A stretch of DNA of 7,838 bases from Microcystis aeruginosa W13-11 (GTDB lineage: Bacteria > Cyanobacteriota > Cyanobacteriia > Cyanobacteriales > Microcystaceae), in contig JAADBR010000201.1 in the NCBI GenBank assembly GCA_009995705.1, positions 1-7,838 of the forward strand, given 5' to 3'. Of the stretch, positions 1 to 6,089 are shown in pieces. The notes under the pieces were generated by a model. That model was not told the origin of the DNA and did not search any database. It saw only the letters and a program-made list of their open reading frames with translations. Positions within the stretch are counted from its first letter, which is position 1. Every line of letters starts with the position of its first letter. Both the position numbers and the translations under genes were made by a program.

Positions 1-1
1 T

Positions 2-478
2 AACCAACGTCGAGCTAAGTTACAATCTCTGTTAAAAGGTAATCGTCAAAGTTCCCAGAGGATTCGCCGTTTAACTCGCTGTCGAAATCAGAAAGTAGAT
101 GATTATCTTCATAAAGCTAGTCGTTATTTGGTTAAGCTCTTAGTTGACCAACAAATTACCACTTTAGTAATTGGGAAAAATGACGGTTGTAAACAAGGAG
201 TGAACTTAGGGAAAGTCAATAATCAAAAGTTTGTGACTTTCCCTCATGCTCGATTAATTGACATGATTATTTATAAATGTCAATTAGAAGGAATCTCTGT
301 GATTCTTCAAGAAGAATCTTATACCTCCGTTGCTAATTTTTTGAATTTAGATACGCTACCAGTGTATGGACAAATAACTGAAAAGCCAGTGTTTTCAGAA
401 AAAAGGATTAAACGAGGTTTATATCGCACAGATGAGAGGTGCGTAGTTCAGGCAAGGAGAATCAATCTCTCGAAGTAA
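2..478 (+). pseudogene. tnpB: IS200/IS605-family TnpB, 3' part, damaged C-terminus
   Basis: TnpB is the RNA-guided RuvC-type nuclease carried by IS200/IS605 elements. The frame is open from the left window edge, so the start and the RuvC-I aspartate lie outside; 158 residues are visible. Recognisable family blocks are IGKNDGCKQG, the NNQKFVTFPHARL segment, QEESYTS (Glu at visible residues 104-105) and PVYG followed by KPVFSEKRIKRGLYR. In relatives the GLYR block is followed by a segment of the NADVNGSYNI type, which carries the RuvC-III aspartate. Here the frame instead runs into about 17 unrelated residues (TDERCVVQA onward) and stops. The loss of the last catalytic residue suggests a dead nuclease. 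The neighbouring frame stays open from 436 to 612, which fits a deletion with frameshift near 430-436. Family assignment is firm. That it is inactive is inferred from the missing tail. Confidence 0.85.
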
Positions 479-612
479 AGGTGAAGGGAATTTCTGAAAT
501 GGAATTTAGTCTGTCTATATTTGACTATACTTTTACTAACTATAGATTGCCGCTCAGAGGAAAAAGAATAAGTAGATTGCGTGCTAACAATTTGGTACCC
601 TGCTGTGCATAA
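436..612 (+). other. Open +1-frame tail after the tnpB break
   Basis: Directly after the point where the TnpB frame loses family similarity, the next frame is open for 58 codons, starting EVRSSGKENQSLEVK and ending at TAA 610-612. It has no start codon of its own. It could be the original frame of the tnpB 3' end carried past a small deletion, or chance. In IS200/IS605 elements this zone usually also encodes the guide (omega/reRNA) and the right end, but I could not identify a subterminal hairpin here. The duplicated glycosyltransferase fragment begins at 613, so the IS right end was probably lost when that fragment arrived. Confidence 0.3.
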
Positions 613-892
613 CCTGTTATACTCTCGGGCAAAACGACTCCACCGCCATTGTTATGCTGGAAAATCAGGTCATGGCAGATGCCGTCTCCAATGAGCAGAT
701 ACCTACTCTAGAATTATCGATCGTTATGCCCTGTCTCAACGAGACGGAAACCCCGGCCACCTGTACACGAGATTATCTGGAACGACACAAAATTGCGGGA
801 GAGGTGCTAATCGCCGATAATGGCAGTAGCGATGGTTCCCAAGAAATTGCCACTAATTCAGGGGCGCGGGTGGTTACTATCCTAGAAAGGGG
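613..892 (+). repeat. Partial duplicate of the glycosyltransferase 5' region (copy A)
   Basis: These 280 bases match 4181-4469 (289 bases) at nearly every position, with one 9-base deletion near 764 and scattered substitutions. The copy contains the -10 region (TATACT at 618-623 against TATAAT in the other copy), the untranslated leader and the first ~80 codons. Similarity starts just upstream of the -10 box, so the -35 region of the intact gene is not included, and it stops abruptly after GAAAGGGG at 892. No insertion-sequence ends flank it directly. Confidence 0.9.
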
Positions 893-899
893 ACTATGA
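654..899 (+). pseudogene. Truncated GT2 glycosyltransferase N-terminus (duplicate of the gene at 4222)
   Basis: This 81-codon frame reproduces the first part of the polyprenyl-phosphate-type GT2 encoded at 4222: MLENQVMADA, then LSIVMPCLNE and IADNGSSDGS. Three codons are missing relative to the full copy (CTRDY replaces CIGKARDY), and there are changes such as A-to-T in LNEAET. It ends by running into unrelated DNA two codons after ILERG. The acceptor-binding part, the DxD metal motif (GDADD) and all membrane helices are absent, so it cannot be an active enzyme. The in-frame nature of the 9-base deletion may be chance or may mean that the copy was once functional. A promoter fragment precedes it. 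Confidence 0.85.
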
Positions 900-945
900 T
901 CATGAGGGATTTGAATATGTGAGGACAGTTTATCTCTATTCGATA

Positions 946-1042
946 TATAGCGGTATGCAGTCGGATGAGGTATACTGCAACAAGCTATAAGGCAGTCTAG
1001 GCAAGACTTTGTCTGTATCTCACTCAAGCGAATACCGCTATA
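946..1042. mobile_element. 97-bp palindromic MITE, copy 1
   Basis: The element starts TATAGCGGTAT (946-956) and ends with the exact inverse ATACCGCTATA (1032-1042). The inverted match continues imperfectly to about 29 bases. It aligns without gaps to the copy at 1186-1282, about four bases in five identical. No protein is encoded. The terminal TA on each side is compatible with a TA target duplication, as made by IS630/Tc1-mariner-type transposases, which would then have to act in trans. The family is inferred from the ends only. Confidence 0.8.
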
Positions 1043-1100
1043 GTGGTTACTATCGTCTAACCCAAGTTATTGCCCAAGTAATCTGAATTCGGTAAATATT

Positions 1101-1185
1101 ATGCTAAAAAACAATTATTGACAAGAATATTTTCCGAAGATATAAATAAATTATTCTTTGCTTGTGGGATTTTATTAATTATCAT
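1101..1185 (+). pseudogene. Detached 5' end of the GT-C-like membrane protein gene
   Basis: The reading frame 1082-1185 encodes a basic stretch followed by a hydrophobic segment, including KKQLLTRIFSEDINK and then FFACGILLIIII, which looks like a short cytoplasmic N-terminus and first membrane helix. It is cut by the MITE at 1186. When the MITE and one TA are removed, this frame joins the frame of the downstream gene exactly (…IIII then KFFLIRNS). No start codon lies in the frame itself apart from TTG at 1118. ATG 1101 is one base out of phase, separated only by a run of six A (1106-1111). A seventh A would give MLKKQLLTRIF as the N-terminus. This is probably the original start, now broken. 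Confidence 0.65.
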
Positions 1186-1282
1186 TATAGCGGTGTGCAG
1201 TCGTATGAGGTACAGTGTCACGAGCTATGAACCATGCTAGGCAAAGCTTGGTTTGTATCTCACTCAAGCGCTTACCGCTATA
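1186..1282. mobile_element. 97-bp palindromic MITE, copy 2, inserted in a gene
   Basis: This copy has the same length as the one at 946 and the same ends, TATAGCGGT (1186-1194) and ACCGCTATA (1274-1282). The two share long blocks such as CTCACTCAAGCG near the right end. It interrupts the membrane-protein gene just after the first predicted helix. Net insertion, counting one TA as target duplication, is 95 bases, which shifts the frame. It also supplies the ATG at 1234 that begins the present long reading frame, plus 16 further codons. Confidence 0.85.
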
Positions 1283-2841
1283 TCAAGTTTTTTTTAATCA
1301 GAAACAGTGAAGTTTTAGGGCATCCAAGAGATTGCTTGCTTTATACGTTAATGGCAGATCAGAATATTTGGTTCCCTGCTAATAAAGCTAAGGCAATAAT
1401 CGATTATATGCCAGGATATCCGATATTTATAATGGTTTCTAATTTTCTGAATTTTCCTCTAAGAATTAGTCATGAGATTTTTTACACTATCTCTAATATT
1501 TTATTAGTTTTTAGTTTTAGATTACTAAAAATACCTCGATATATCTGCTTAGTTATTTTTGCAATTTTAACTTTTCATATAACAACTTTTATGGTTTTCA
1601 ATACTATTGTAACTGAAACAATAGCCATTAGCTTATATCATATCCTTTTGGCTTTAACCATCATAACTGTTATGTCAGAAAATTTAGCGAAGAAACTAAT
1701 ATTTTCTGTCCTGGGTGGATTGTGTTTAGGAATAATATTCATTACCCGTCCAGAGCAGATAGTGTTCTTGCTGAGTTACCTAGTTGTTTTTGTTATTCTT
1801 GTATTAAGAAATAGAATGAATATAGCAAGAGCTATGCGAGAAGCTTTGCCGATTTGTATTATTCCCATTGCTATAAGTTTATTAATTACTACAGTTTTTA
1901 CTTTATTAAATGCTTTTTTTCTAGAATTACCAGCATTATCCATTGGTCACTCATCGGCTTTCAAAGAAACTTTTTCCCAGATTCAGAGTATAGATGATGG
2001 TCAAAATATCGATGATTTTGAGTTTGTCAATATAAATCGTAAACAATTAAAAATGGCCTATCAAGTGAGTCCAACGTTGAATCAAGTAAAATCTCTAATC
2101 GAAGAAGAATTAGCTAGGAAAGTTACTACACTTGGTGGAAAAGATACTAATATAGAAGTAACAATTGATTGGTTACACTGGTCAACAATAGAAGCAATTA
2201 GAAGAAGCAATTTAACAGAAGACAGGAGTATGTATCAAGTTTTTACTCAAATTAATTCTGAACTGCAAGAGGCATTTAACTATCAAATAATTAACAGGAA
2301 AACTTTCTCTTTTGATCCTATGGATATAGGATTTTGGCTAAACAAATTTCCTCATTCATTAACTAAAATGAGTGGATATTTATTTTTGCCACGAGTCAGT
2401 AATAGATTCTTACAAAATACGGATGATCCTCGAGTAACTCCTGAAATGAGATCAATATTTAATCGAGTGGCACATCGTCGAACTTATCTAGTTAATCAAC
2501 GAGATTTAAATAAAGACCTTATTTTCTATTTAAACCGGATCAGGATCACTCCTTTAATTCAGATCATCAATATTATTGGAATGATATCTTTTGTAATATT
2601 ATTCGTCTATTACTTGGTTAAACCTGTTCACTCCCAACTTCTTAATCAATATGTATTGATTATTTCTTTTGCCCTATCTATAATTTTACTGCGCTTATTT
2701 TTGTATGTTGCAGTCGATATGGCATTTTTCCCCGCAGCTTCACGTTACTTATTCCCCAGTAATCCATTGCTATCGGCACTGTCAATTCTAAACTTATATG
2801 TTACAACTAAACTTTTAAGGTCATTTCGATTTTCAGCTTGA
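1234..2841 (+). CDS. Multi-pass membrane protein, GT-C glycosyltransferase-like, 5' end replaced by MITE
   Basis: The present frame encodes 535 residues. GT-C enzymes are integral membrane glycosyltransferases that use lipid-phosphate sugars on the outer face of the membrane. Evidence for this type is MPGYPIF (residues 59-65), resembling the PPGYP motif after the first large loop in ArnT/PMT-type proteins. There are hydrophobic segments near 83-100, 102-122, 129-148, 154-191 and 204-232, then a long polar domain at about 235-438, then helices near 440-461, 470-496 and 508-525. SRYLFPSNP lies before the last helix. Residues 1-17 (MLGKAWFVSHSS onward) are translated from the MITE, with a stop codon just upstream and no convincing ribosome site. 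ATG 1351 (MADQNIW) is another possible start. The lost N-terminus would supply the first helix, making about 548 residues originally. Base composition is much more AT-rich than the gene at 4222. It is probably non-functional or altered. Fold is fairly likely; substrate is unknown. Confidence 0.7.
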   Translation: MLGKAWFVSHSSAYRYIKFFLIRNSEVLGHPRDCLLYTLMADQNIWFPANKAKAIIDYMPGYPIFIMVSNFLNFPLRISHEIFYTISNILLVFSFRLLKIPRYICLVIFAILTFHITTFMVFNTIVTETIAISLYHILLALTIITVMSENLAKKLIFSVLGGLCLGIIFITRPEQIVFLLSYLVVFVILVLRNRMNIARAMREALPICIIPIAISLLITTVFTLLNAFFLELPALSIGHSSAFKETFSQIQSIDDGQNIDDFEFVNINRKQLKMAYQVSPTLNQVKSLIEEELARKVTTLGGKDTNIEVTIDWLHWSTIEAIRRSNLTEDRSMYQVFTQINSELQEAFNYQIINRKTFSFDPMDIGFWLNKFPHSLTKMSGYLFLPRVSNRFLQNTDDPRVTPEMRSIFNRVAHRRTYLVNQRDLNKDLIFYLNRIRITPLIQIINIIGMISFVILFVYYLVKPVHSQLLNQYVLIISFALSIILLRLFLYVAVDMAFFPAASRYLFPSNPLLSALSILNLYVTTKLLRSFRFSA

Positions 2842-2889
2842 TATAGCTAAGGTTTATTGCAGAAACGTTGAATCTCGTAACAAAACTTT

Positions 2890-3886
2890 ACATTTAAGAA
2901 CATAACAACCCCAAAACGCCATTTTTCAAATTGAATAGACAATTTTCCTAAACCAGTGTACATAGCTGATATGTTGACACATAAAACTCTGTAAATAGCG
3001 TAGTTTATCTAATAAGCTTTTTCCAAAATCTTCCGCAATATCAATTAATTGCAAAATTAGGTAGCATAGGAGTTCTATCTGCCATCTTTGTCGATACATT
3101 TCCCCGATTTCTTCATTACTTACCGCTCCTTTCCCTTCTAAAGGTAAATCCGTTGCTATCCGAAATTCAGTCCGACTTTCTAGGTCACAGAAAGCTACTA
3201 CTCTTACCTCAACTTGCCTTTTTCCTTTTCCCAGTTTACACCGTCCATTTTCCAGCATTTCTAGAGTCATATTATTTTTAACTCTTAGAATAAAGTGTTT
3301 GTCTTTTTCTTCTAATAATTTTGGAATTCTCAGACGAGAAGCAAACCCTCGATCCATCGCCCCCACTCCATTTACGGGGATCGATGCTACCGTTTTCTCT
3401 CCTTATGAGCGAGTCATGACCTTGCCCGAAATGGATCACGATTCCCTCTACGGTTGTCGTGATACTATTAAGACCCGAAAACAGCTTGACTTGATGCCAT
3501 CCTTCCTCCCACAATAATTGACTCGTTAAGGTGATTATTGTTGAGTCAATGGGAAACATCGCTGGTGCGTCTGCCTTTCCTTTTTTGGCGATTAATCGTT
3601 TCGTTAACTCTTCGATTATTTTCTCGAATGGTTCACTTTCTCGGATTTTACTGGCTTTAGAAAATGTGGAGAGATTAAGGTTGATTCCTTGAAGAGTCAT
3701 CCGCGTACATAAATCTCTCATACTGACGAGGCTTTTATCTAGAGCGAAACCTATCCAACTGGACACGAAGGTAAATGTACTAATCGCCCTCGTAGTCATT
3801 TTTGGGCAGTGGATTGAGAAGATATTTTATGAGTTTTGAAAAATTTGTCATCAGGCAAACTCACTATTGTGAGGGTAATAAGTTGT
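2890..3886 (-). mobile_element. Degenerate IS4-family insertion sequence (ends approximate)
   Basis: The element is defined by the broken transposase at 2926-3799 on the minus strand. I could not fix the terminal inverted repeats. The outer limits are set by the end of the membrane-protein gene (2841) and the start of unrelated remnants (3887). ATTTTTCAAA at 2921-2930 recurs inverted at 3835-3844, and a small palindrome CTCAC-TATT-GTGAG lies at 3860-3873. Neither is long enough to call as the end. No target duplication was recognised. Confidence 0.5.
2926..3799 (-). pseudogene. IS4-family DDE transposase, frameshifted and internally deleted
   Basis: The N-terminal part (from ATG at 3799) has the IS4 order of blocks: FPIDST with the first catalytic Asp (residue 85), LLWEEGWHQVKLFSGLN, then HFGQGHDS. 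Near 3400-3410 the frame shifts by one base. The next frame reads GEKTVASIPVNGVG and AMDRGFASR, which carries the second Asp. The third motif is present as MYRQRWQIE, but the Y-(2)-R-(3)-E-(6)-K signature is broken: after E the sequence is LLCYLILQ with no Lys at the expected place, so an in-frame deletion lies near 3061-3070. The C-terminus (FMCQHISYVHWFRK) is family-like. Two independent lesions make an active product unlikely. Confidence 0.85.
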
Positions 3887-4069
3887 CTAGATTCTATCTA
3901 TAATAGCATTTTTTGTCTCGCTTTTCTCAACGTTCAACACTTCTGGGTTTATTGCTCTGAAATCAAGATAAACTTCAGTTTTTAATTTTTCAGTATCATT
4001 TTCTCTGGGTTGCCAAATTTTTGCCCTAAGCTGTTCGTAATCTAAACCCCGTTGTTGGGATTCGGAAAT
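3887..4069 (-). pseudogene. Unidentified coding-like remnant
   Basis: An open minus-strand frame of 60 codons lies between two stop codons and has no ATG. It includes QQRGLDYEQLRAKIWQP, then KLKTEVYLDFRAINPEV, ending AIIDRI and TAG at 3889-3887. Its amino acid content resembles a normal soluble protein rather than a random shadow frame. It is bounded on its 3' side by the IS4 remnant, so the insertion may have cut the gene. The frame just upstream (4026-4127) looks coding too and overlaps it, suggesting one gene broken by a frameshift near 4045-4065. I do not recognise the family. Confidence 0.35.
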
Positions 4070-4127
4070 CTAGATAATGAACAGCCCACTTATTATAGGT
4101 TATTGGGGACAAAGACAAGCCAATCAA
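4026..4127 (-). pseudogene. Possible upstream part of the same unidentified remnant
   Basis: A second minus-strand frame of 33 codons begins after a TAA and could start at TTG 4127. It contains NKWAVHYLDFRIPTT and stops at TAG 4028-4026. A shift of frame inside the overlap would join RIPTT to RGLDYEQL of the other remnant. It is short, so chance is a real alternative. No function can be offered. Confidence 0.25.
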
Positions 4128-4162
4128 TTAAGGCAGCACTATTGAGCAATCAAAAATCTGTT

Positions 4163-4191
4163 GTTACAAATGTCAATAATCCTGTTATAAT
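4163..4191 (+). promoter_or_regulatory. Sigma-70-type promoter of the glycosyltransferase operon
   Basis: A perfect -10 hexamer TATAAT (4186-4191) lies 17 bases after GTTACA (4163-4168), which matches the -35 consensus at four of six bases. The start of transcription would fall near 4198, giving a leader of about 24 bases before ATG 4222. The -10 box and leader are conserved in the duplicate at 613, where the -35 region is not. The leader has no obvious Shine-Dalgarno sequence, which is common in cyanobacteria. Confidence 0.6.
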
Positions 4192-4469
4192 CTTGGGCAA
4201 AACGACTCCACCGCCATTGTTATGCTAGAAAATCAGGTCATGGCAGATGCCGTCTCCAATGAGCAGATACCTACTCTAGAATTATCGCTCATCATGCCCT
4301 GTCTCAACGAGGCGGAAACCTTGGCCACCTGTATCGGCAAAGCGCGAGATTATCTGGAACAACACAAAATTGTGGGAGAGGTGCTAATCGCTGATAATGG
4401 CAGTAGCGATGGTTCCCAAGAAATTGCCACTAATTCAGGGGCGCGGGTAGTTCCTATCCCGGAAAGGGG
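4181..4469 (+). repeat. Promoter and 5' part of glycosyltransferase gene (copy B, intact parent)
   Basis: This is the counterpart of the 613-892 segment, in the same orientation and about 3.57 kb away. It holds the nine bases missing from the other copy. Because the full gene continues here, this is the parental form, or at least the complete one. Direct repeats of this size could recombine and delete everything between them, including the GT-C-like gene and the IS4 remnant. Confidence 0.9.
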
Positions 4470-5394
4470 TTATGGTAGTGCCCTGCGGGGGGGGATCGCC
4501 GCCGCCAAAGGTCAGTACATTATCATGGGGGATGCGGATGATAGCTATGACTTTACCAATCTCTCGCCTTTCCTAGAAAAATTGCGACAGGGTTATGATT
4601 TGGTGATGGGCAATCGTTTTCAGGGGGGAATTAAACCGGGGGCGATGCCGGTATTGCACAAGTATCTGGGCAATCCTGTCTTGACTTGGTTAGGACGGTT
4701 GTTTTTTGGTAGTCCCTGTGGTGATTTTCACTGTGGATTGCGCGGGTTTAGTAAACGGGCGATCGAACAATTGAACCTACGCACCACTGGCATGGAATTC
4801 GCCAGCGAGATGGTGGTGAAAGCATCCCTCTACGGCCTCAAAATTACCGAAGTCCCAACCACTTTATCCCCTGACGGTCGCAGTCGTCCCCCCCACCTAA
4901 AAACTTGGCGCGATGGCTGGCGACATCTCCGATTTCTCTTAATGTATAGTCCTCGTTGGCTATTTTTATACCCCGGACTGGCTTTAATGTTTCTGGGATT
5001 TGTGGCGACGATTTGGTTTATGACCCAACCCAGAGTTCATACCCTTCTCTATTCAGCCACAGCTTTGATTATCGGCTTTCAAATCGTCAGTTTTGCCCTC
5101 TTCACAAAAGCTTTTGCCATCAGCGAAGGTTTATTACCGGAAGACCGAAAATTAAGGCGATTTTTCCGTTATCTTAATTTGGAGGTAGGTTTGATCATCG
5201 GAGGAGGTTTAATCTTGTTGGGAATCGGAGGATCGATATATGCTTTTCAAACTTGGGAAGCGAGGCAATTCGGTACTTTAGATCCTGCTGTAACCATGCG
5301 TCTCGTGATTCCTTCAGTGACCTGTCTCGCTTTGGGAATACAGGTGGTTTTTTCCAGTTTCTTTTTAAGTGTTTTGGGACTGAAGAGAAAATAA
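4222..5394 (+). CDS. GT2 glycosyltransferase, polyprenyl-phosphate (DPM/GtrB-like) type with membrane tail
   Basis: The product of 390 residues has a cytoplasmic GT-A domain followed by membrane helices. Such enzymes move a sugar from a nucleotide donor to undecaprenyl (or dolichyl) phosphate at the inner face of the membrane. Visible motifs are LIMPCLNE (23-30), IADNGSSDGS (56-65), ERGYGSALRGG (81-91), the metal-binding GDADDSYDF (103-111), GNRF (130-133) and GMEFASEMV (190-198). Hydrophobic segments lie near 245-266, 274-299, 320-341 and 360-385, more than the two of classical GtrB. ATG 4222 is chosen because the duplicate at 654 preserves it; ATG 4240 is also possible. It is the first gene of the operon, directly after a strong -10 box, and clearly richer in G+C than its neighbours. 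The enzyme class is secure; the sugar is unknown. Confidence 0.9.
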   Translation: MLENQVMADAVSNEQIPTLELSLIMPCLNEAETLATCIGKARDYLEQHKIVGEVLIADNGSSDGSQEIATNSGARVVPIPERGYGSALRGGIAAAKGQYIIMGDADDSYDFTNLSPFLEKLRQGYDLVMGNRFQGGIKPGAMPVLHKYLGNPVLTWLGRLFFGSPCGDFHCGLRGFSKRAIEQLNLRTTGMEFASEMVVKASLYGLKITEVPTTLSPDGRSRPPHLKTWRDGWRHLRFLLMYSPRWLFLYPGLALMFLGFVATIWFMTQPRVHTLLYSATALIIGFQIVSFALFTKAFAISEGLLPEDRKLRRFFRYLNLEVGLIIGGGLILLGIGGSIYAFQTWEARQFGTLDPAVTMRLVIPSVTCLALGIQVVFSSFFLSVLGLKRK

Positions 5395-5452
5395 TTGACC
5401 TACCCAGAATTATCCCTAGTTGTCCCCAGCTTCTCCGGCCGCTCAGAAACTT

Positions 5453-6070
5453 ATGAACAGGAAAATCAACCCTTTTAATCGGGATACAAAAAATCAGTCC
5501 TACTCCGAACGATTGCTGAATAAACAGACGGCAAAATGGAAAGAAATATTGGATGTTCAAGCTCCTTACCGTTGGAATCTTCAGAGGCTAAATTTAGGTT
5601 TTACTCTCGATATTGGTTGTGGGATAGGTCGTAATCTGATGAATCTGAAAGGAAATGGAATTGGTATTGACCACAATTTTCACTCAGTTGAAGTCTGCCG
5701 GGCTAGGGGCTTTACGGCTTTCACACCAGAGGAATTTCAACGGTCATCATTTGATGAACCAGAAAAATTTGATTCTATTTTATTAGCTCACGTTGCAGAA
5801 CACATGAGTTACTTAGAGGTAATTAATTTACTTAATGACTATGTTTATTTGTTAAAAAATTACGGCAAATTAGTTATAATAACTCCTCAAGAAGCCGGTT
5901 TCAAGAGTGATGCAACCCATGTAGAATTTATGAATTTTGCTAAATTGAAAGCAATTGCTAGAGAACTTGATTCCAAAATTATTAAACAATACTCTTTCCC
6001 TTTTCCGCGAATGGTGGGCAAATTATTTAAGTATAATGAATTTGTCTCTTTAAGTCAAAAAGAGAAATAA
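5453..6070 (+). CDS. Class I SAM-dependent methyltransferase
   Basis: The protein (205 residues from ATG 5453) carries a Rossmann-fold methyltransferase domain. Motif I is LDIGCGIGRN (52-61), the acidic residue ending strand 2 is in GIGIDHN (69-75, Asp 73), and FDSILLAHVAEHM (106-118) is the motif IV region. KLVIITPQEAGF (139-150) and a Phe-rich C-terminus follow. A TTG at 5420 would add 11 residues (SPASPAAQKL), but these are Pro/Ala-rich and unlike the rest, so ATG 5453 is preferred. It lies 58 bases after the GT2 gene and 19 before the next gene, so it is probably co-transcribed. Position between glycosyltransferases suggests O-methylation of a sugar or chain capping, but the acceptor cannot be read from sequence. 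Confidence 0.85.
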   Translation: MNRKINPFNRDTKNQSYSERLLNKQTAKWKEILDVQAPYRWNLQRLNLGFTLDIGCGIGRNLMNLKGNGIGIDHNFHSVEVCRARGFTAFTPEEFQRSSFDEPEKFDSILLAHVAEHMSYLEVINLLNDYVYLLKNYGKLVIITPQEAGFKSDATHVEFMNFAKLKAIARELDSKIIKQYSFPFPRMVGKLFKYNEFVSLSQKEK

Positions 6071-6089
6071 AATTACCAGAGCAAAGAAT

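Noticed and set aside
521..546. TTGACT and TATAGA as a promoter before the duplicated fragment
   Set aside because: The spacer is only 14 bases.
773..1027. Minus-strand frame of 84 codons
   Set aside because: It lies across the glycosyltransferase fragment and the MITE on the opposite strand, with no family resemblance; a shadow frame.
946..1282. The two related 97-base repeats as a CRISPR array
   Set aside because: There are only two units, far too long and diverged, with inverted terminal repeats and no regular spacers; MITEs explain them.
3299..3517. Plus-strand frame of 72 codons
   Set aside because: It is antisense to the IS4 transposase pseudogene and has no independent support.
3860..3873. 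Palindrome CTCAC-TATT-GTGAG as an operator or terminator
   Set aside because: The stem is five bases with no T tract, and it is isolated. It could be part of the IS4 end, but no partner was found at the other side.
5420..5452. TTG 5420 as the methyltransferase start
   Set aside because: The 11 added residues are Pro/Ala-rich and unlike the family, and ATG 5453 leads directly into the conserved protein.
5195..5560. Minus-strand frame of 121 codons
   Set aside because: It is antisense to the GT2 C-terminus and the methyltransferase start, which are clearly coding on the plus strand.
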